In this document: one piece after another, positions 12,407 to 22,220 of the stretch
Position numbering within the stretch: position 1 is the first letter of the stretch
Layout: each line of letters begins with the position of its first letter
Source of the DNA: Ascoidea rubescens DSM 1968
Taxonomy: Eukaryota > Ascomycota > Saccharomycetes > Ascoideales > Ascoideaceae
Assembly (NCBI RefSeq): GCF_001661345.1
Contig: NW_017962913.1
Location: 1,307,428-1,371,427, forward strand
Reading direction: 5' to 3'
DNA length: 64,000 bases
Program-made: the position numbers and the translations under genes
Notes under the pieces: model-generated
The model's database searches: none
What the model saw: only the letters and a program-made list of their open reading frames with translations
What the model was told of the DNA's origin: nothing

Positions 12407-13573
12407 ATGACTGTCGACCAATCCGAAAGATACAAGTTGATTGAGACCACTGATCCCAAAATCATTAGCTTGTGTCACTCCGAAAATTCCAAAAGTTGGA
12501 GGTTCAAATTGTCCACTGATGCTTATGTTCAAAGGGAGTATTTGTTAGGTAGACAGAAGGTGTGCAACCCAAATGATTCTGACGATAAGGACGATCTATT
12601 GGGTCTCAAGTACTACTACTTCAAGGACTGTTCTCAGGATCTAATTATAGGTGGCTGTGAATCCCTAGCAAGATACTATTACAAGATCGACGCCACCACC
12701 AAGAAACCAACTAGATTTATTTCACCATGTATTGGTGGTGTTTATATTTTTCCTCACTACAGAGCTAAAGGATTGGGTAAAATCATGTTGATTCAATTAA
12801 ATCAAATTTTATTGCAAAAATATGGCCAGGATTCCTTTTCGACATTATACTCCGAAGTTGGTGATTATTATGATAACTTTGGCTATACCTCAAAACCAAT
12901 AAACCTCTCAAAATTACCTCCAATTGAACCTCCATCTGTTTATGATGAATCAAACTCCATTGACTCAAATGGTTTCTCAATTGTGCCAATTTCAAGATTC
13001 GATTTAAAACCCTTAACTGATATTGATAATGAAGCTTTACAACAAAAATTGTTGTCAAATTTCAATAGTGATCAAGTCACTAGAGTCTCCTGTGTCCCAG
13101 ATCCAAATGTATACATATGGCATTTTGCTAGAGCCATTTTTACTTTACCTGTCTTGGGCCACGAAAAGCCCTCTCAGTTTGGTATCAAATTGCTTAATCC
13201 TAATAACAATAGTCAAATAGTGGGTTTTATTATTTGGACTTATAACGTTCATGGCGATGAAAACGAATTATTCGTAATCAAATCTTTCGTCGATGAAACT
13301 AATTTATCAATTGGTGATCAAATTAAAGTATTTAAATCTCTTATCAATTTATCTCAGTATCATGCGTACCAAAAGAAAATGGATTTAATTTTATTATGGC
13401 AAAGTGAAATCCCTACTGCAATTAATAAATTAATCCTTAATTGGTTTCAGAATGATTTAGATGGTGAAATTGATCAAAAAAATTCCTCAATCTCAGCAAT
13501 TAAATTTCATAACAAATTGCAAAATGATTCTCCTTTCATCTGGGAACAAAACCTGAAATTTTGCTGGTTTTAA
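12407..13573 (+). CDS. LYC1: LYC1-like GNAT N-acetyltransferase
   Basis: GNAT-fold acetyltransferase resembling Yarrowia lysine N6-acetyltransferase Lyc1, which opens lysine catabolism. The acetyl-CoA loop GGVYIFPHYRAKGLGKIML lies at about residues 110-128, with the RxxGLG pyrophosphate-binding motif. It is followed by TLYSEVGDYYDNFGY, a hallmark of the Lyc1 subgroup. A second, divergent C-terminal half ends ENLKFCWF, matching the long fungal form. 388 aa, no membrane segment. One in-frame CTG at 13553-13555 (codon 383). Convergent with MTC6. Lysine as the substrate is inferred from family similarity only. Confidence 0.82.
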   Translation: MTVDQSERYKLIETTDPKIISLCHSENSKSWRFKLSTDAYVQREYLLGRQKVCNPNDSDDKDDLLGLKYYYFKDCSQDLIIGGCESLARYYYKIDATTKKPTRFISPCIGGVYIFPHYRAKGLGKIMLIQLNQILLQKYGQDSFSTLYSEVGDYYDNFGYTSKPINLSKLPPIEPPSVYDESNSIDSNGFSIVPISRFDLKPLTDIDNEALQQKLLSNFNSDQVTRVSCVPDPNVYIWHFARAIFTLPVLGHEKPSQFGIKLLNPNNNSQIVGFIIWTYNVHGDENELFVIKSFVDETNLSIGDQIKVFKSLINLSQYHAYQKKMDLILLWQSEIPTAINKLILNWFQNDLDGEIDQKNSSISAIKFHNKLQNDSPFIWEQNLKFCWF

Positions 13574-13751
13574 TTCAAAATCAGTTTCAGTTTCAGTTTC
13601 AGTTTCTTTTCAAAATTCATATTCAATTTTTTTTTTCTATCTCTTTCTATACAATAGTTTCTATACAATTATATTCTTCTAAATCAATTTGATCAGAAGA
13701 CAACCAAATAAATACAAATATTCCCTTTTTTTTCTTTTTCTTTTTCTTCCA

Positions 13752-15401
13752 CTATGCTGGAACCCCCTCATATTCATTTTCACTGTACTTACTAATTGTC
13801 TTTTTCCATCGTTTTCTATTATTCTGTATTGGCAAATGTTTTTGCATTTTAATAATAAATATCAATAACCCAATCACGAATCCAAGCACTATACTAAATA
13901 TTGACATCATTAAATTAAAATTCCTATTATCTTTTATCTCATCTAAAAAGTATGGACATTTGGCTTTAGCTCCTCCTCTAACCCAACAATCTTCAACATC
14001 CAATGAATTGAAATCAACCCAAAATGAATTTTCAAATTGTTCATAATATTTAATTCTATTACCACTCTCATTAAAATAACTATAACCACTATCGTCACTA
14101 TTACTGGTAGTAGTAATATTAGTAGTATTAGTAGTAGTGGTATCATTATGTATCCATTTATAACTTAGATTCTCTTTTATATATTTTTGCTGACTGGGTA
14201 ATCTTGGAACTAAATTTTTATACTCTTCTCCAAATTCAATCTCGCATTGTTCATTACAATTAAAATAACTCACCTTTGATTCACTGACTCTCCAATCAAT
14301 ATCATTATTATCAAGACTACTAATGTTTTTGCCACATAAAACATGGTGTTTATTATAACAATTATCAACAAACCATCCAAAATCTGTAGAAATCGTACAA
14401 TTATATGCAACTGTACTATTGCTGCCATTGCCATTGCCATTGCCATTAGCACTATTGTCAATGTAGCCATTATCTTCATTTAAATCATTAACAAAATCAT
14501 CAGAATTATAAATATAGTCAAATACATCTGAAAGCAGCTCATTTTGTAATAATTCTTTTAAGTATCTTGAAGAAAAGGGTTGATCTGTTCTCCATGTCCA
14601 AATCGTGTTTACAATTACTTCTGTCCAATTAATTGATGGGTTATTTATTATTATTGAATGATCCCTTTCATAAATCTCTGTAAATTCACTTATATTCGTT
14701 CCATCATAGAGAATTATATTCCAATCAATCAATGAAGTATTGACAAAAACATAATCTGAACTTGTTGCATTGCTTAATACAATTGGAATAACCCTTTTAT
14801 CATCTTCAAATAGAAAAGTATCTACGGTTGGATACTCATAAAAATCAACCCTTCTGTAATCATCTATGGAATAAAGTCTATAATCAAATATCGATCGAAG
14901 TTTTGTTGATAAGTTTTTAATTCTTCTATTAATATTCAGATTTATCGAATCTTGTTGTAATTTAAATATCAAAATAATTGAATTCTTAGCTATTTCATAA
15001 TTTGAATCCTTCAAATACATGTTCACAGCATCAAAAAAATCATCAAGATCCAGATATTGTTCATTTGCTAATTGCCAATTTCTTGAGCTGTCATTCCAAA
15101 AGATATCTAGGTATAAAATCGAATAGCCACCATCTAATTTTTGAATTAAATCATCCTTAGTAGATATTATTTCTGGATTAGACACATTTACACCAACATA
15201 TGGCGTTATATTAATAGTTAGTTCCCTTGAAAGATCTCTTTGACTGATTATAGCTATTGTTTCTTCAACCGTAAGTTCTTTTGTAATGTTCAACGAACTA
15301 TATAGTTGAGTCATTTTGCTGTCTTCGTCATCACAGAGAATGAATACAAATAAATGGCAAAAACATGCTACCACCCATATAATAGTTTTAAAGTCGATCA
15401 T
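13752..15401 (-). CDS. MTC6: Membrane glycoprotein of the MTC6 family
   Basis: Resembles yeast Mtc6 (maintenance of telomere capping), a secretory-pathway membrane protein of unclear mechanism. There is a signal peptide at residues 1-23 ending ILC, a long lumenal region with many NxS/T sites, and one transmembrane helix near the C-terminus (about residues 500-524, FSIVLGFVIGLLIFIIKM) with a short basic cytosolic tail. Family blocks: SQRDLSRELTINITPYVGVN, YLDIFWNDSSRNWQL and a Cys-rich segment CGK...CNEQCEIEF. 549 aa against about 526 in S. cerevisiae. Thr/Asn and Gly/Asn microsatellite-encoded runs vary the spacing. Divergent from the PMU1-like gene. Confidence 0.85.
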   Translation of the reverse strand: MIDFKTIIWVVACFCHLFVFILCDDEDSKMTQLYSSLNITKELTVEETIAIISQRDLSRELTINITPYVGVNVSNPEIISTKDDLIQKLDGGYSILYLDIFWNDSSRNWQLANEQYLDLDDFFDAVNMYLKDSNYEIAKNSIILIFKLQQDSINLNINRRIKNLSTKLRSIFDYRLYSIDDYRRVDFYEYPTVDTFLFEDDKRVIPIVLSNATSSDYVFVNTSLIDWNIILYDGTNISEFTEIYERDHSIIINNPSINWTEVIVNTIWTWRTDQPFSSRYLKELLQNELLSDVFDYIYNSDDFVNDLNEDNGYIDNSANGNGNGNGSNSTVAYNCTISTDFGWFVDNCYNKHHVLCGKNISSLDNNDIDWRVSESKVSYFNCNEQCEIEFGEEYKNLVPRLPSQQKYIKENLSYKWIHNDTTTTNTTNITTTSNSDDSGYSYFNESGNRIKYYEQFENSFWVDFNSLDVEDCWVRGGAKAKCPYFLDEIKDNRNFNLMMSIFSIVLGFVIGLLIFIIKMQKHLPIQNNRKRWKKTISKYSENEYEGVPA

Positions 15402-15641
15402 TGAAAAATATCATTTATTTATCAAGTATTCACCATTATTTACGGTTTCTTATCAGTAGTTGAGCTGAAATATTTCCACCTCCCTATCAAATGTGTGAAT
15501 GAAAAATTAAAAACAATTCAACGAAAACGGGAAACCCTTATCATTAATGTAATGAAGCAGCAAAGACACCAGCAACAAGACCCAAATAAGTTACATTGCT
15601 GCACATAATTTGTTGTAATTTGAGTTAGATTTGGGGTTACA

Positions 15642-16760
15642 ATGTTTCGAGGTAAAAGGTTACTACTGGTAAATCTTGTTTTTTGTTTATTTGCTATGTA
15701 CTTTTTTTATACCTGGCTAAAGGTCTCCTTTCAGCAATCTTTGGTGTCGAAGGTTACAGTGTTGAAGTCTTTTAGTGGGAAAAATAATAATTTGAAGACT
15801 CCAACGTTTATTCCCATAAAATACGAAGTGATCAAGGGATATTTTTACCAGGACGATCCTTCGAGTATTCCTTCTGATTTCAACTATTTGGTTGACGACT
15901 TTGGGTTGATCGCACCTAATACATGGAACCAAGTGAAGTTTGATCTCAAGATTCTTAATGACAATTCTCCTGATAATGTTGCATATAAACTATTGTTTTT
16001 AGCGAGACATGGAGAGGCGCCTCATAATGCTGCCAAAATATATTATGGACAGAAGGCATGGGACTGTTATTGGGCTCATTTGCCTGGAAATAGAACCATG
16101 ACTTGGTTAGATGGGCATTTAACTGAGTTAGGGACTCAGCAGGCCAAAGATAACAATCCATCGTGGAAAAAACAATTGACAAAAGATGCTCCTTTTCCAT
16201 CTAGTTTTTATTGCTCGCCTTTGACAAGGTCCATTGAAACATTGATTTACACTTGGAACGATATTGGTTTGTTTGCTCCGCCATATGTTCATCCAGTGTT
16301 TAAGGAAATGTTGAGAGAAGATAATGGGGTGGATACAGCAGATATCAGAATGAACAAGACATATTTAAGCAAAGTATATCCAGAATTTGAATTTGAAGAT
16401 GGGTTTTCTGAAGAGGATGAATTGTGGGATCCATATTTCTACGAAAGTAATGAAGCCCATGACGTTAGATCGCACAGATTTTTGGACGATATCTTTGCAA
16501 ATGATTCGTCTGCATTTATATCAGTTACCAGTCATTCTGGAACCATTTATTCTATATTTCGAGTCATTGGACATGCAGATTATATTGTTGATACAGGTGG
16601 AATGGTTCCGGTGATAGTCAAGGCAATTGGACCAAGTATTGAGGGCACAAGTTCCAGTAGAACCGGATTGTTCACTAGCTCAGTTACTTCCATTGCTGCT
16701 ACCTGGTGCACTGTTACTAGTGAAAGTATTATCGTAACAGCAACATCAAACCCATCATGA
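15642..16760 (+). CDS. PMU1: Histidine phosphatase superfamily protein, PMU1-like, membrane-anchored
   Basis: Phosphoglycerate-mutase-like protein of the yeast Pmu1 group. The catalytic motif is LFLARHGEAPHN (about residues 119-130), and the second active-site His is in SVTSHSGTIYS; both are intact. Family signature segments YYGQKAWDCYWAHLPGN and WLDGHLTELGTQQA are present. Unlike S. cerevisiae Pmu1 (about 295 aa, soluble), this 372-aa protein starts with a hydrophobic signal-anchor (about residues 8-25) and ends in a Ser/Thr-rich stretch, suggesting a secreted or lumenal enzyme. That location is inferred. One CTG (15666-15668) falls in the hydrophobic segment. Whether it is PMU1 or a paralogue of it is open. 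Confidence 0.8.
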   Translation: MFRGKRLLLVNLVFCLFAMYFFYTWLKVSFQQSLVSKVTVLKSFSGKNNNLKTPTFIPIKYEVIKGYFYQDDPSSIPSDFNYLVDDFGLIAPNTWNQVKFDLKILNDNSPDNVAYKLLFLARHGEAPHNAAKIYYGQKAWDCYWAHLPGNRTMTWLDGHLTELGTQQAKDNNPSWKKQLTKDAPFPSSFYCSPLTRSIETLIYTWNDIGLFAPPYVHPVFKEMLREDNGVDTADIRMNKTYLSKVYPEFEFEDGFSEEDELWDPYFYESNEAHDVRSHRFLDDIFANDSSAFISVTSHSGTIYSIFRVIGHADYIVDTGGMVPVIVKAIGPSIEGTSSSRTGLFTSSVTSIAATWCTVTSESIIVTATSNPS

Positions 16761-16962
16761 GAGTATTTTTATTTCTATTCTACTGAGTTTTTTTATTTTA
16801 TTTTGTTTTGTTTTATTAATTTCCTATTCATGTTACTGAACTATGTAATGTTTTATTATTTTTTCTTCTTTTGTGGATCTTCAAATTTCAAAATCATTTC
16901 CCAGCTTATCTATATATAAATACTTTAAATAGACAGCAAAATCAGCAAAATCCGAGATTGTT

Positions 16963-16968
16963 CACGTG
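16963..16968. promoter_or_regulatory. CACGTG site (Cbf1-type E-box) upstream of PRP38
   Basis: CACGTG inside TTCACGTGAC, about 90 bp before the PRP38 start. This is the core recognised by yeast Cbf1. Binding here is inferred. Confidence 0.45.
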
Positions 16969-17053
16969 ACTAATTTTGTTACAAGCAAAAACGAAAGGAT
17001 TGGGATTTTTTTAAAATTTCCACATCGAAAAAGTTTTGGCTAAGAAATTGCAA

Positions 17054-17698
17054 ATGAGTGAATCAAAAGCCCAAGATGACTTAGTAATTTACTTGGATAG
17101 AGGTCTTTCTAAGAACGCTGAGCTTATTCATGGAGTCAATCCCGTTTTATTATTTGAAAAAATCATCAGAGAAAGAATTTTGGATACAATTTACTGGAAA
17201 TTGAATTGTTTTGGATTAACACCGTTAACTATTCTTGACAAAGCAGTTAAGATCAAAATAATCGGTGGACAAGATTCCAATCAAAGACCCTCACACTTTC
17301 AATGTTTATTGTTGAAATTACTTCAAATACATCCATCAAAGGAGATAATCTCGGAATATATTAACCAGAAACGGTTTAAATATTTGACGTGTCTAGGCTT
17401 GATGTATGCTCGATTGTGTTTTGATTCAATAGACGTTTACGAAACATTGGAGACCTATTACAACGATTACAGAAAGGTGAGGTTTAGACCCAACCATGGT
17501 TCACCGGTTATGTTGTATCATATTGATGAATTTGTCGATGAGCTTTTGACGAAAGAAAGAGTCTGTGATTTGATTTTACCCAGATTGCCTAATAGAGAAT
17601 TCTTAGAAGACGAAAAGGATTTAGAACCAAGAAAAAGCACAGTAGAATTGAATATCGAGTCTGAGTCTGAGCCCGGATCTGGATCTGGATCTGAATGA
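17054..17698 (+). CDS. PRP38: Spliceosomal factor PRP38
   Basis: U4/U6.U5 tri-snRNP component needed for spliceosome activation. Start ATG at 17054; an upstream TTG in frame is disregarded. The protein (214 aa) follows the metazoan/fission-yeast pattern closely: HGVNPVLLFEKIIRERILD, YWKLNCFGLT, ILDKAVKIKIIGG, PSHFQCLLLKLLQIHP, YNDYRKVRFR and HIDEFVDELLTKERVCDLILPRLPNR. S. cerevisiae Prp38 is much more diverged at these blocks. A short acidic/Gly-Ser tail ends the protein. It lies 293 bp after the PMU1-like gene in tandem. Retention of the ancestral form fits a genome with several introns. Confidence 0.96.
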   Translation: MSESKAQDDLVIYLDRGLSKNAELIHGVNPVLLFEKIIRERILDTIYWKLNCFGLTPLTILDKAVKIKIIGGQDSNQRPSHFQCLLLKLLQIHPSKEIISEYINQKRFKYLTCLGLMYARLCFDSIDVYETLETYYNDYRKVRFRPNHGSPVMLYHIDEFVDELLTKERVCDLILPRLPNREFLEDEKDLEPRKSTVELNIESESEPGSGSGSE

Positions 17699-18001
17699 AG
17701 TCTCAACTACATTGAATCTTATCCAAGAGCAATGGTCTTATTGTCACCATCTCGGTTTGTTTGTGGAAGCACCAAAAACCTCAAAAAGGCTCTGGCTTAA
17801 TAGATCCACCATAACGGATTCTCAGCCATTGCGCGCAATCACACATAAACACGCGTGTTTATGCATGAAGATACGCTTTTACTAAACATGTAAACATGTG
17901 ATTTCATTGGCTTTCGAGCGAGATTTTTTTCAGCTCCAAAACAACCTTTGCACTACAATTGTTGAGCCAGTTATTTACAAAATCCAGTTCTCCAGCCCAC
18001 C
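17699..18001. promoter_or_regulatory. PRP38-CBP3 spacer with two perfect palindromes
   Basis: 303 bp. Bases 17828-17839 (ATTGCGCGCAAT) and 17844-17863 (CATAAACACG and its complement) are perfect palindromes four bases apart. The larger has ACGCGT at its centre, the MCB core bound by MBF in yeasts. Two ACATGT copies follow near 17887-17899. Confidence 0.6.
17844..17863. promoter_or_regulatory. Perfect 20-bp palindrome with MCB core
   Basis: Half-site CATAAACACG followed by its exact complement. The centre is ACGCGT. It lies about 140 bp upstream of CBP3. Confidence 0.7.
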
Positions 18002-19036
18002 ATGATCAGCAACAGATTAGTGGCAGCCACATTCAGATCTCCTAGGCCAGCTTCATGCCTATTGGATCAAGGCTTTCAAAGACGTCTACTCTCTTCTAGT
18101 TTGTCGAGCCAGAATCAGAGCAAATCCACAACCACAAACAATGCCCATAGTGTTAAAGAAACGTTGGTTTCTCCAACCGCATTGGCTTCATCTTCGAATA
18201 TATCTTCCAAAGATGTTTTGGACAAGACCACTCGTTATCCACAAAAAAAAATGCCTTTGCTTTCAAATTCAAAGTATGAAAGCGACACCTATAAATTACC
18301 CAAATGGAAGGAATCATTTATTGAAGCATTTATCTCGCTTTTTCGTTTAGATATGGATAGAATCAGGGCAGGTCCCATAGCAGGCTCAAAATACTATGCA
18401 ATGTGTAAGATTCAAGGTTTGCATTATAGAAATGAAAAGTTATCTTCGACAGCAAAATTTTACTACGAAACCTTGGGTTTGCCAAACACCTTTTCAACGT
18501 GGTATCAAATCACCTTATTGCACGAATGGATGTTATTTGTAAGAATGAGAGCCATGCCAGGAAAGTATGGTCAAAACTATCAACAAAAAATAGTTGATAG
18601 AACATTTCAGGACATTGAGCTAAGATTAAGCGAGGAAATGAATATCCATTCAGGTAGAATCCGTGATAGATACTTGAAGGAATTTGACAATCAATTAAGA
18701 GGTGCTATATTATCTTACGATGAAGCATTTGTCTCTGATGATATAACTTTGGCTTATGCTCTCTGGAGAAACTTATTTAATGCAAAACAGGATGTTGATT
18801 ACCTACATTTAGAAGCATTGGTAAGATACATCAGAATGAATTTATACGTTTTGAGCAAATTGTCTGATAGAGAATTTGGCTTTGGCAATTTTACATTCGT
18901 CGCACCAAATGAAGTTGTTAAATTATTAACACCAAAAGAAGAAATTGAATTAAGAAAAACTGCCCATAAATTATTTGAGCCTAAAAATGGAAAAATCTTA
19001 CCAAGTCAAAGAAGTAAGTTATCATTAGATAACTGA
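18002..19036 (+). CDS. CBP3: Cytochrome bc1 assembly factor CBP3
   Basis: Mitochondrial chaperone that acts with Cbp6 on the ribosome to translate and stabilise cytochrome b (ubiquinol-cytochrome c chaperone family). A presequence-like N-terminus rich in Arg and Ser is followed by a variable linker. The conserved domain starts near residue 105: LFRLDMDRIRAGPIAGSKYY, FYYETLGLPNTFSTWYQIT, LLHEWMLFVRMRAMPGKYG, YQQKIVDRTFQDIELRLSEEM and RGAILSYDEAFVSDDITLA. 344 aa, close to the family length. Convergent with CEG1, 257 bp apart; the spacer is T-rich. Confidence 0.96.
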   Translation: MISNRLVAATFRSPRPASCLLDQGFQRRLLSSSLSSQNQSKSTTTNNAHSVKETLVSPTALASSSNISSKDVLDKTTRYPQKKMPLLSNSKYESDTYKLPKWKESFIEAFISLFRLDMDRIRAGPIAGSKYYAMCKIQGLHYRNEKLSSTAKFYYETLGLPNTFSTWYQITLLHEWMLFVRMRAMPGKYGQNYQQKIVDRTFQDIELRLSEEMNIHSGRIRDRYLKEFDNQLRGAILSYDEAFVSDDITLAYALWRNLFNAKQDVDYLHLEALVRYIRMNLYVLSKLSDREFGFGNFTFVAPNEVVKLLTPKEEIELRKTAHKLFEPKNGKILPSQRSKLSLDN

Positions 19037-19293
19037 GAAAGTGATATAAAAGTACATAGGTAAATTCCAAAAAAATACCTCAAAAATTATTTAAAAGGCT
19101 ATATGTATATAATATTTCAACTAGGTTTTGTTCAGCGCTTTTTTTGTTGTCCTTTAACTTATTTTTATTTTCTTTTCTTTTTCTTTTTATTTTTTTTTTT
19201 GATCGTCTTTTTTTTTTATGATTCAATTTACTTTACCCCATTTTTTTCTAGCCTGTTATATTATTTGTTTATTAAATATGAAACAGTTGATCA

Positions 19294-20712
19294 TTAACTA
19301 GTTTTCTGTCTTTTATTATCAGATTCATCTGAATCTTCTTCATAAGTAGGAATCACTTTTTCTGCTTTTTCAATCAACGAAGCAGGTCTCTTTTGAACTT
19401 GAATTGAACGAGGAGGAGGATGAGTGCCAACAGGATGAGCTCCGGGTGGATGAACTTGTTGAGGATGTAGCCTTCTTTTTGCTTCTCTTTCCTTTCGTTT
19501 GAACCGTATTTCTTCTTGATTGGAAATCAATTCTTGTTTACTTACACCATCATTTATCGAGCCTAAAATCTTGGTAACAACTGAGACATGATTGCCATTT
19601 ACTTTATCATCTCTAAATCTTAACATTGTCCAAGTATCATTTTTATTTTTTCTTGCTTCTACTATCCGGCCATTAAGAGGCTCATTAAGAGATTTCAAAC
19701 TTTCCCATTCTTCATCAGTTATTGATAGAGTGCCAAATTTTTCATAACTTGCCTTATTGTTTTGATTATGATTATTATTATGATTATGATTATGATTATG
19801 ATTATAATTATAATTATAATTATAAGCGATGTTATCATTTTGAGGATTGTTATTTTGTTGATTATTTAACCATATCAATAAATTTATACTTGGTTTTGAA
19901 TCATAATCAATATATTCGTGATTTGGATCATTAGGATCTGTGATATCTGGATCAATATATTTATTGAAATCTAGTTGAATCTTGAAATCAATTGAATTCT
20001 CTTCAGCAGGTTTCCATTTTAATAATGTTTTATCGGTGTTTTGAATATAAGGAGAATTACAACAAGTGAAGATTAAACCATCGGATTTGTGATTTAATTT
20101 TTTCATTAAATCAAATGTTATTGAAATTTGATCTCCCAAAAAAAAGTTTTTGAGACTAATATGAAATGGGTAAGTTGATACTAATTTCGATTCAATTATC
20201 TTAAATTTATTGAAAGGCTTTATGATGTTTTCTTGAATTCTACCCAATCTTTTATTAAAAGGTTTCAAACAAAGATTTACACCATTTATTGCAAGACAAT
20301 CAAAGATCAAGTATTTTAAATTTTTATCGTTATCGAGAACCAACTCACCGTCAATAATTGTACCATTATGAAATGTGTTTGGATCATTAGGTTCTAAAGG
20401 AAAATGAAGTTGTGGAAATAACACCCGATAGTATTCGTTGGTTCTTGTTATAAAAAAACAACCTTCTTCGTGAAGCGAAGGCTCATATAGCAATAGCATC
20501 AAACATCGTAATCCATCAGATTTTTCGCATAAAAAGTAATCATGTTGTAATAATCTTTCAGCGATATGTTTTCTTTCAAAACTGATGGGTTGACTTCCAG
20601 GAAAGGAGGTGTTAGAAAGATTCAAAATGCTTTTCACTTGGTATCTTAGCTGTGCTTCGACAGAGGGAGGAAGACGATTACCAGGTATCTCTGGTATGTC
20701 AAGAACAGCCAT
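19294..20712 (-). CDS. CEG1: mRNA guanylyltransferase (capping enzyme alpha subunit)
   Basis: Transfers GMP from GTP to the 5' diphosphate end of nascent pol II transcripts. Motif I is KSDGLR with the nucleotidyl-lysine at residue 64. Further motifs: IIDGELVLD (III), SDGLIFTC (IV) and LLKWKP (V), ahead of a C-terminal OB domain with TMLRFRDDK. The 472-aa length is typical. A low-complexity Asn/Tyr/His run (about residues 290-315), encoded by an ATTATG/ATTATA repeat at about 19752-19825, sits between motif V and the OB domain. The tail is Pro/His/Lys rich. Start ATG at 20712. A tandem partner of OLA1 on the minus strand. Confidence 0.95.
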   Translation of the reverse strand: MAVLDIPEIPGNRLPPSVEAQLRYQVKSILNLSNTSFPGSQPISFERKHIAERLLQHDYFLCEKSDGLRCLMLLLYEPSLHEEGCFFITRTNEYYRVLFPQLHFPLEPNDPNTFHNGTIIDGELVLDNDKNLKYLIFDCLAINGVNLCLKPFNKRLGRIQENIIKPFNKFKIIESKLVSTYPFHISLKNFFLGDQISITFDLMKKLNHKSDGLIFTCCNSPYIQNTDKTLLKWKPAEENSIDFKIQLDFNKYIDPDITDPNDPNHEYIDYDSKPSINLLIWLNNQQNNNPQNDNIAYNYNYNYNHNHNHNHNNNHNQNNKASYEKFGTLSITDEEWESLKSLNEPLNGRIVEARKNKNDTWTMLRFRDDKVNGNHVSVVTKILGSINDGVSKQELISNQEEIRFKRKEREAKRRLHPQQVHPPGAHPVGTHPPPRSIQVQKRPASLIEKAEKVIPTYEEDSDESDNKRQKTS

Positions 20713-21035
20713 GTTTGGTGATTGTAATTATAATTGTAATTGTAATTGTGTTAATGCAAATCAAACCACCAAATTCAAATGATTTAAGCGACTTATCAGA
20801 ACTTTAGCTATGCTTTATTTTTCAAACAAATGTTTTTTAAAGGCCGTGATTTTTCTTTCGGTGGCCGTGGTCCAATGGAAAAAAACAGGGCTTCTAGCAA
20901 TAAATTACGGATGCTCTGTTCGAAGCCTATCTAAAAACTTACCGTTTATTGATTTATATTGATGTTGTAATTATTCTTTATTAGTTGTTTATTGAAGTAG
21001 TTATGTGGAAAAAAGTTTTGTAAGTGGAAAAAAGT
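20713..21035. other. CEG1-OLA1 spacer
   Basis: 323 bp between OLA1's 3' end and CEG1's start. It includes a short TTACAATTA-type repeat at about 20718-20745 and a tRNA-like word around 20858-20935 that does not fold (see rejected items). Confidence 0.4.
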
Positions 21036-22220
21036 TTAGTTTTTACCTGCACCAGCTCTGAAGTAAATGATGTCGCCATCTTCGACCACATAATCTTTAC
21101 CCTTTTGTGCGACTTTTCCAGCAGCTTTAACTAATGTCTCATCTTTATATTCAACAATATCTTGATATTTGGTGATATGGGCCAAGATAAATGTATTCAT
21201 CAAATCGTTGTGAATAACACCAGCAGCTTGTGGAGCCTTGGTACCTCTTCTGATGGTCCATTCACGAACTTCTTGGGGTCCGCAGGTGAAATATGAAATC
21301 AAATCCAATTTTTGTCTCATTGTGGTAATAATTTTTGGTAAAGCACTTTGTGTACCAAGTCTTTTCAATTCTTCTTCCCTTTCTTCATCTGTTTCCATAT
21401 GAGATAGTTTTTCTTCTAAGCAAACAGAAAATGGTATGATGACATCGTTTGGAGAATATTTGTCAACCCATTCTTTGATTTTTTTTAAATGTTTATTTTT
21501 TCTTCTAATGTAGTCCTTTTCGGATAAATTGATCAAATAAATTGATGACTTTGCAGTCAATAATTGCATTTTATTAATGACTTCAACTTCTTTTGATGTC
21601 CAGGTTTGGTTTGCTACTCTATGTCCATCTTCTAACATTTTGATGATTTTATTCACCAATATAGCTTCATCTTTTTTTTGTTTAACTTCCAATGATTGCC
21701 CTCCTCTTCTGGTGATCTTTTCAACACCTTCAAGATACTTTTGAGAAAACTCAATGTCTTTCAATCTCAATTCATTTGATATAATCTCCAAATCTCTCAC
21801 AGGATTAACATCCCCTTCAATATGGATAATCTCAGCGTCATCAAAACATCGAACCACTTGGTAAATTGCATCAACTGCTCTGATATGTGATAAGAATGCG
21901 TTACCTAATCCTTCTCCTGCACTTGCACCCTTGGTTAACCCAGCGATATCATAGACTGTGATATAAGCAGGGACCTTCTTTTGAGGCTTGTAAATGTCAA
22001 ACAATGTGTCCAATCTTGGAGATGGAACAATAACTCTAGCTTCTTCTGGATCAATTGTGGCAAATGGGTAATTAGCTGGATTACCTAAAGGACATCTAGT
22101 GATTGCCTGGAAAAAGGTTGATTTACCAACGTTGGCCAAACCAACAATCCCAGACTTCAAGTTATTACCTGGACGACCCAAGAGGATCTTTTTCTCTTCA
22201 ACTGCTTTCTTTGGACCCAT
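21036..22220 (-). CDS. OLA1: Obg-like ATPase OLA1 (YchF family)
   Basis: P-loop ATPase of the YchF subfamily, associated with ribosomes and the stress response. The sequence is near-colinear with yeast Ola1: LLGRPGNNLKSGIVGLANVG, the Walker A motif NVGKS, FATIDPEEARV, the switch DIAGLTKGASAGEGLGN, the altered G4 motif NLSEKD in place of NKxD (explaining ATP rather than GTP preference in this family), then the TGS domain ending YVVEDGDIIYFRAGAGKN. 394 aa, exactly the family length. Divergent from SEC21 over 273 bp containing a CACGTG at 22388-22393. Confidence 0.98.
   Translation of the reverse strand: MGPKKAVEEKKILLGRPGNNLKSGIVGLANVGKSTFFQAITRCPLGNPANYPFATIDPEEARVIVPSPRLDTLFDIYKPQKKVPAYITVYDIAGLTKGASAGEGLGNAFLSHIRAVDAIYQVVRCFDDAEIIHIEGDVNPVRDLEIISNELRLKDIEFSQKYLEGVEKITRRGGQSLEVKQKKDEAILVNKIIKMLEDGHRVANQTWTSKEVEVINKMQLLTAKSSIYLINLSEKDYIRRKNKHLKKIKEWVDKYSPNDVIIPFSVCLEEKLSHMETDEEREEELKRLGTQSALPKIITTMRQKLDLISYFTCGPQEVREWTIRRGTKAPQAAGVIHNDLMNTFILAHITKYQDIVEYKDETLVKAAGKVAQKGKDYVVEDGDIIYFRAGAGKN

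Noticed and set aside
20858-20935. tRNA-like words (GTGGTCCAATGG ... GTTCGAAGCC) between CEG1 and OLA1
   Set aside because: The sequences flanking the TTCGAAG loop do not pair, and no acceptor or anticodon stem can be drawn. Likely chance or a decayed remnant.
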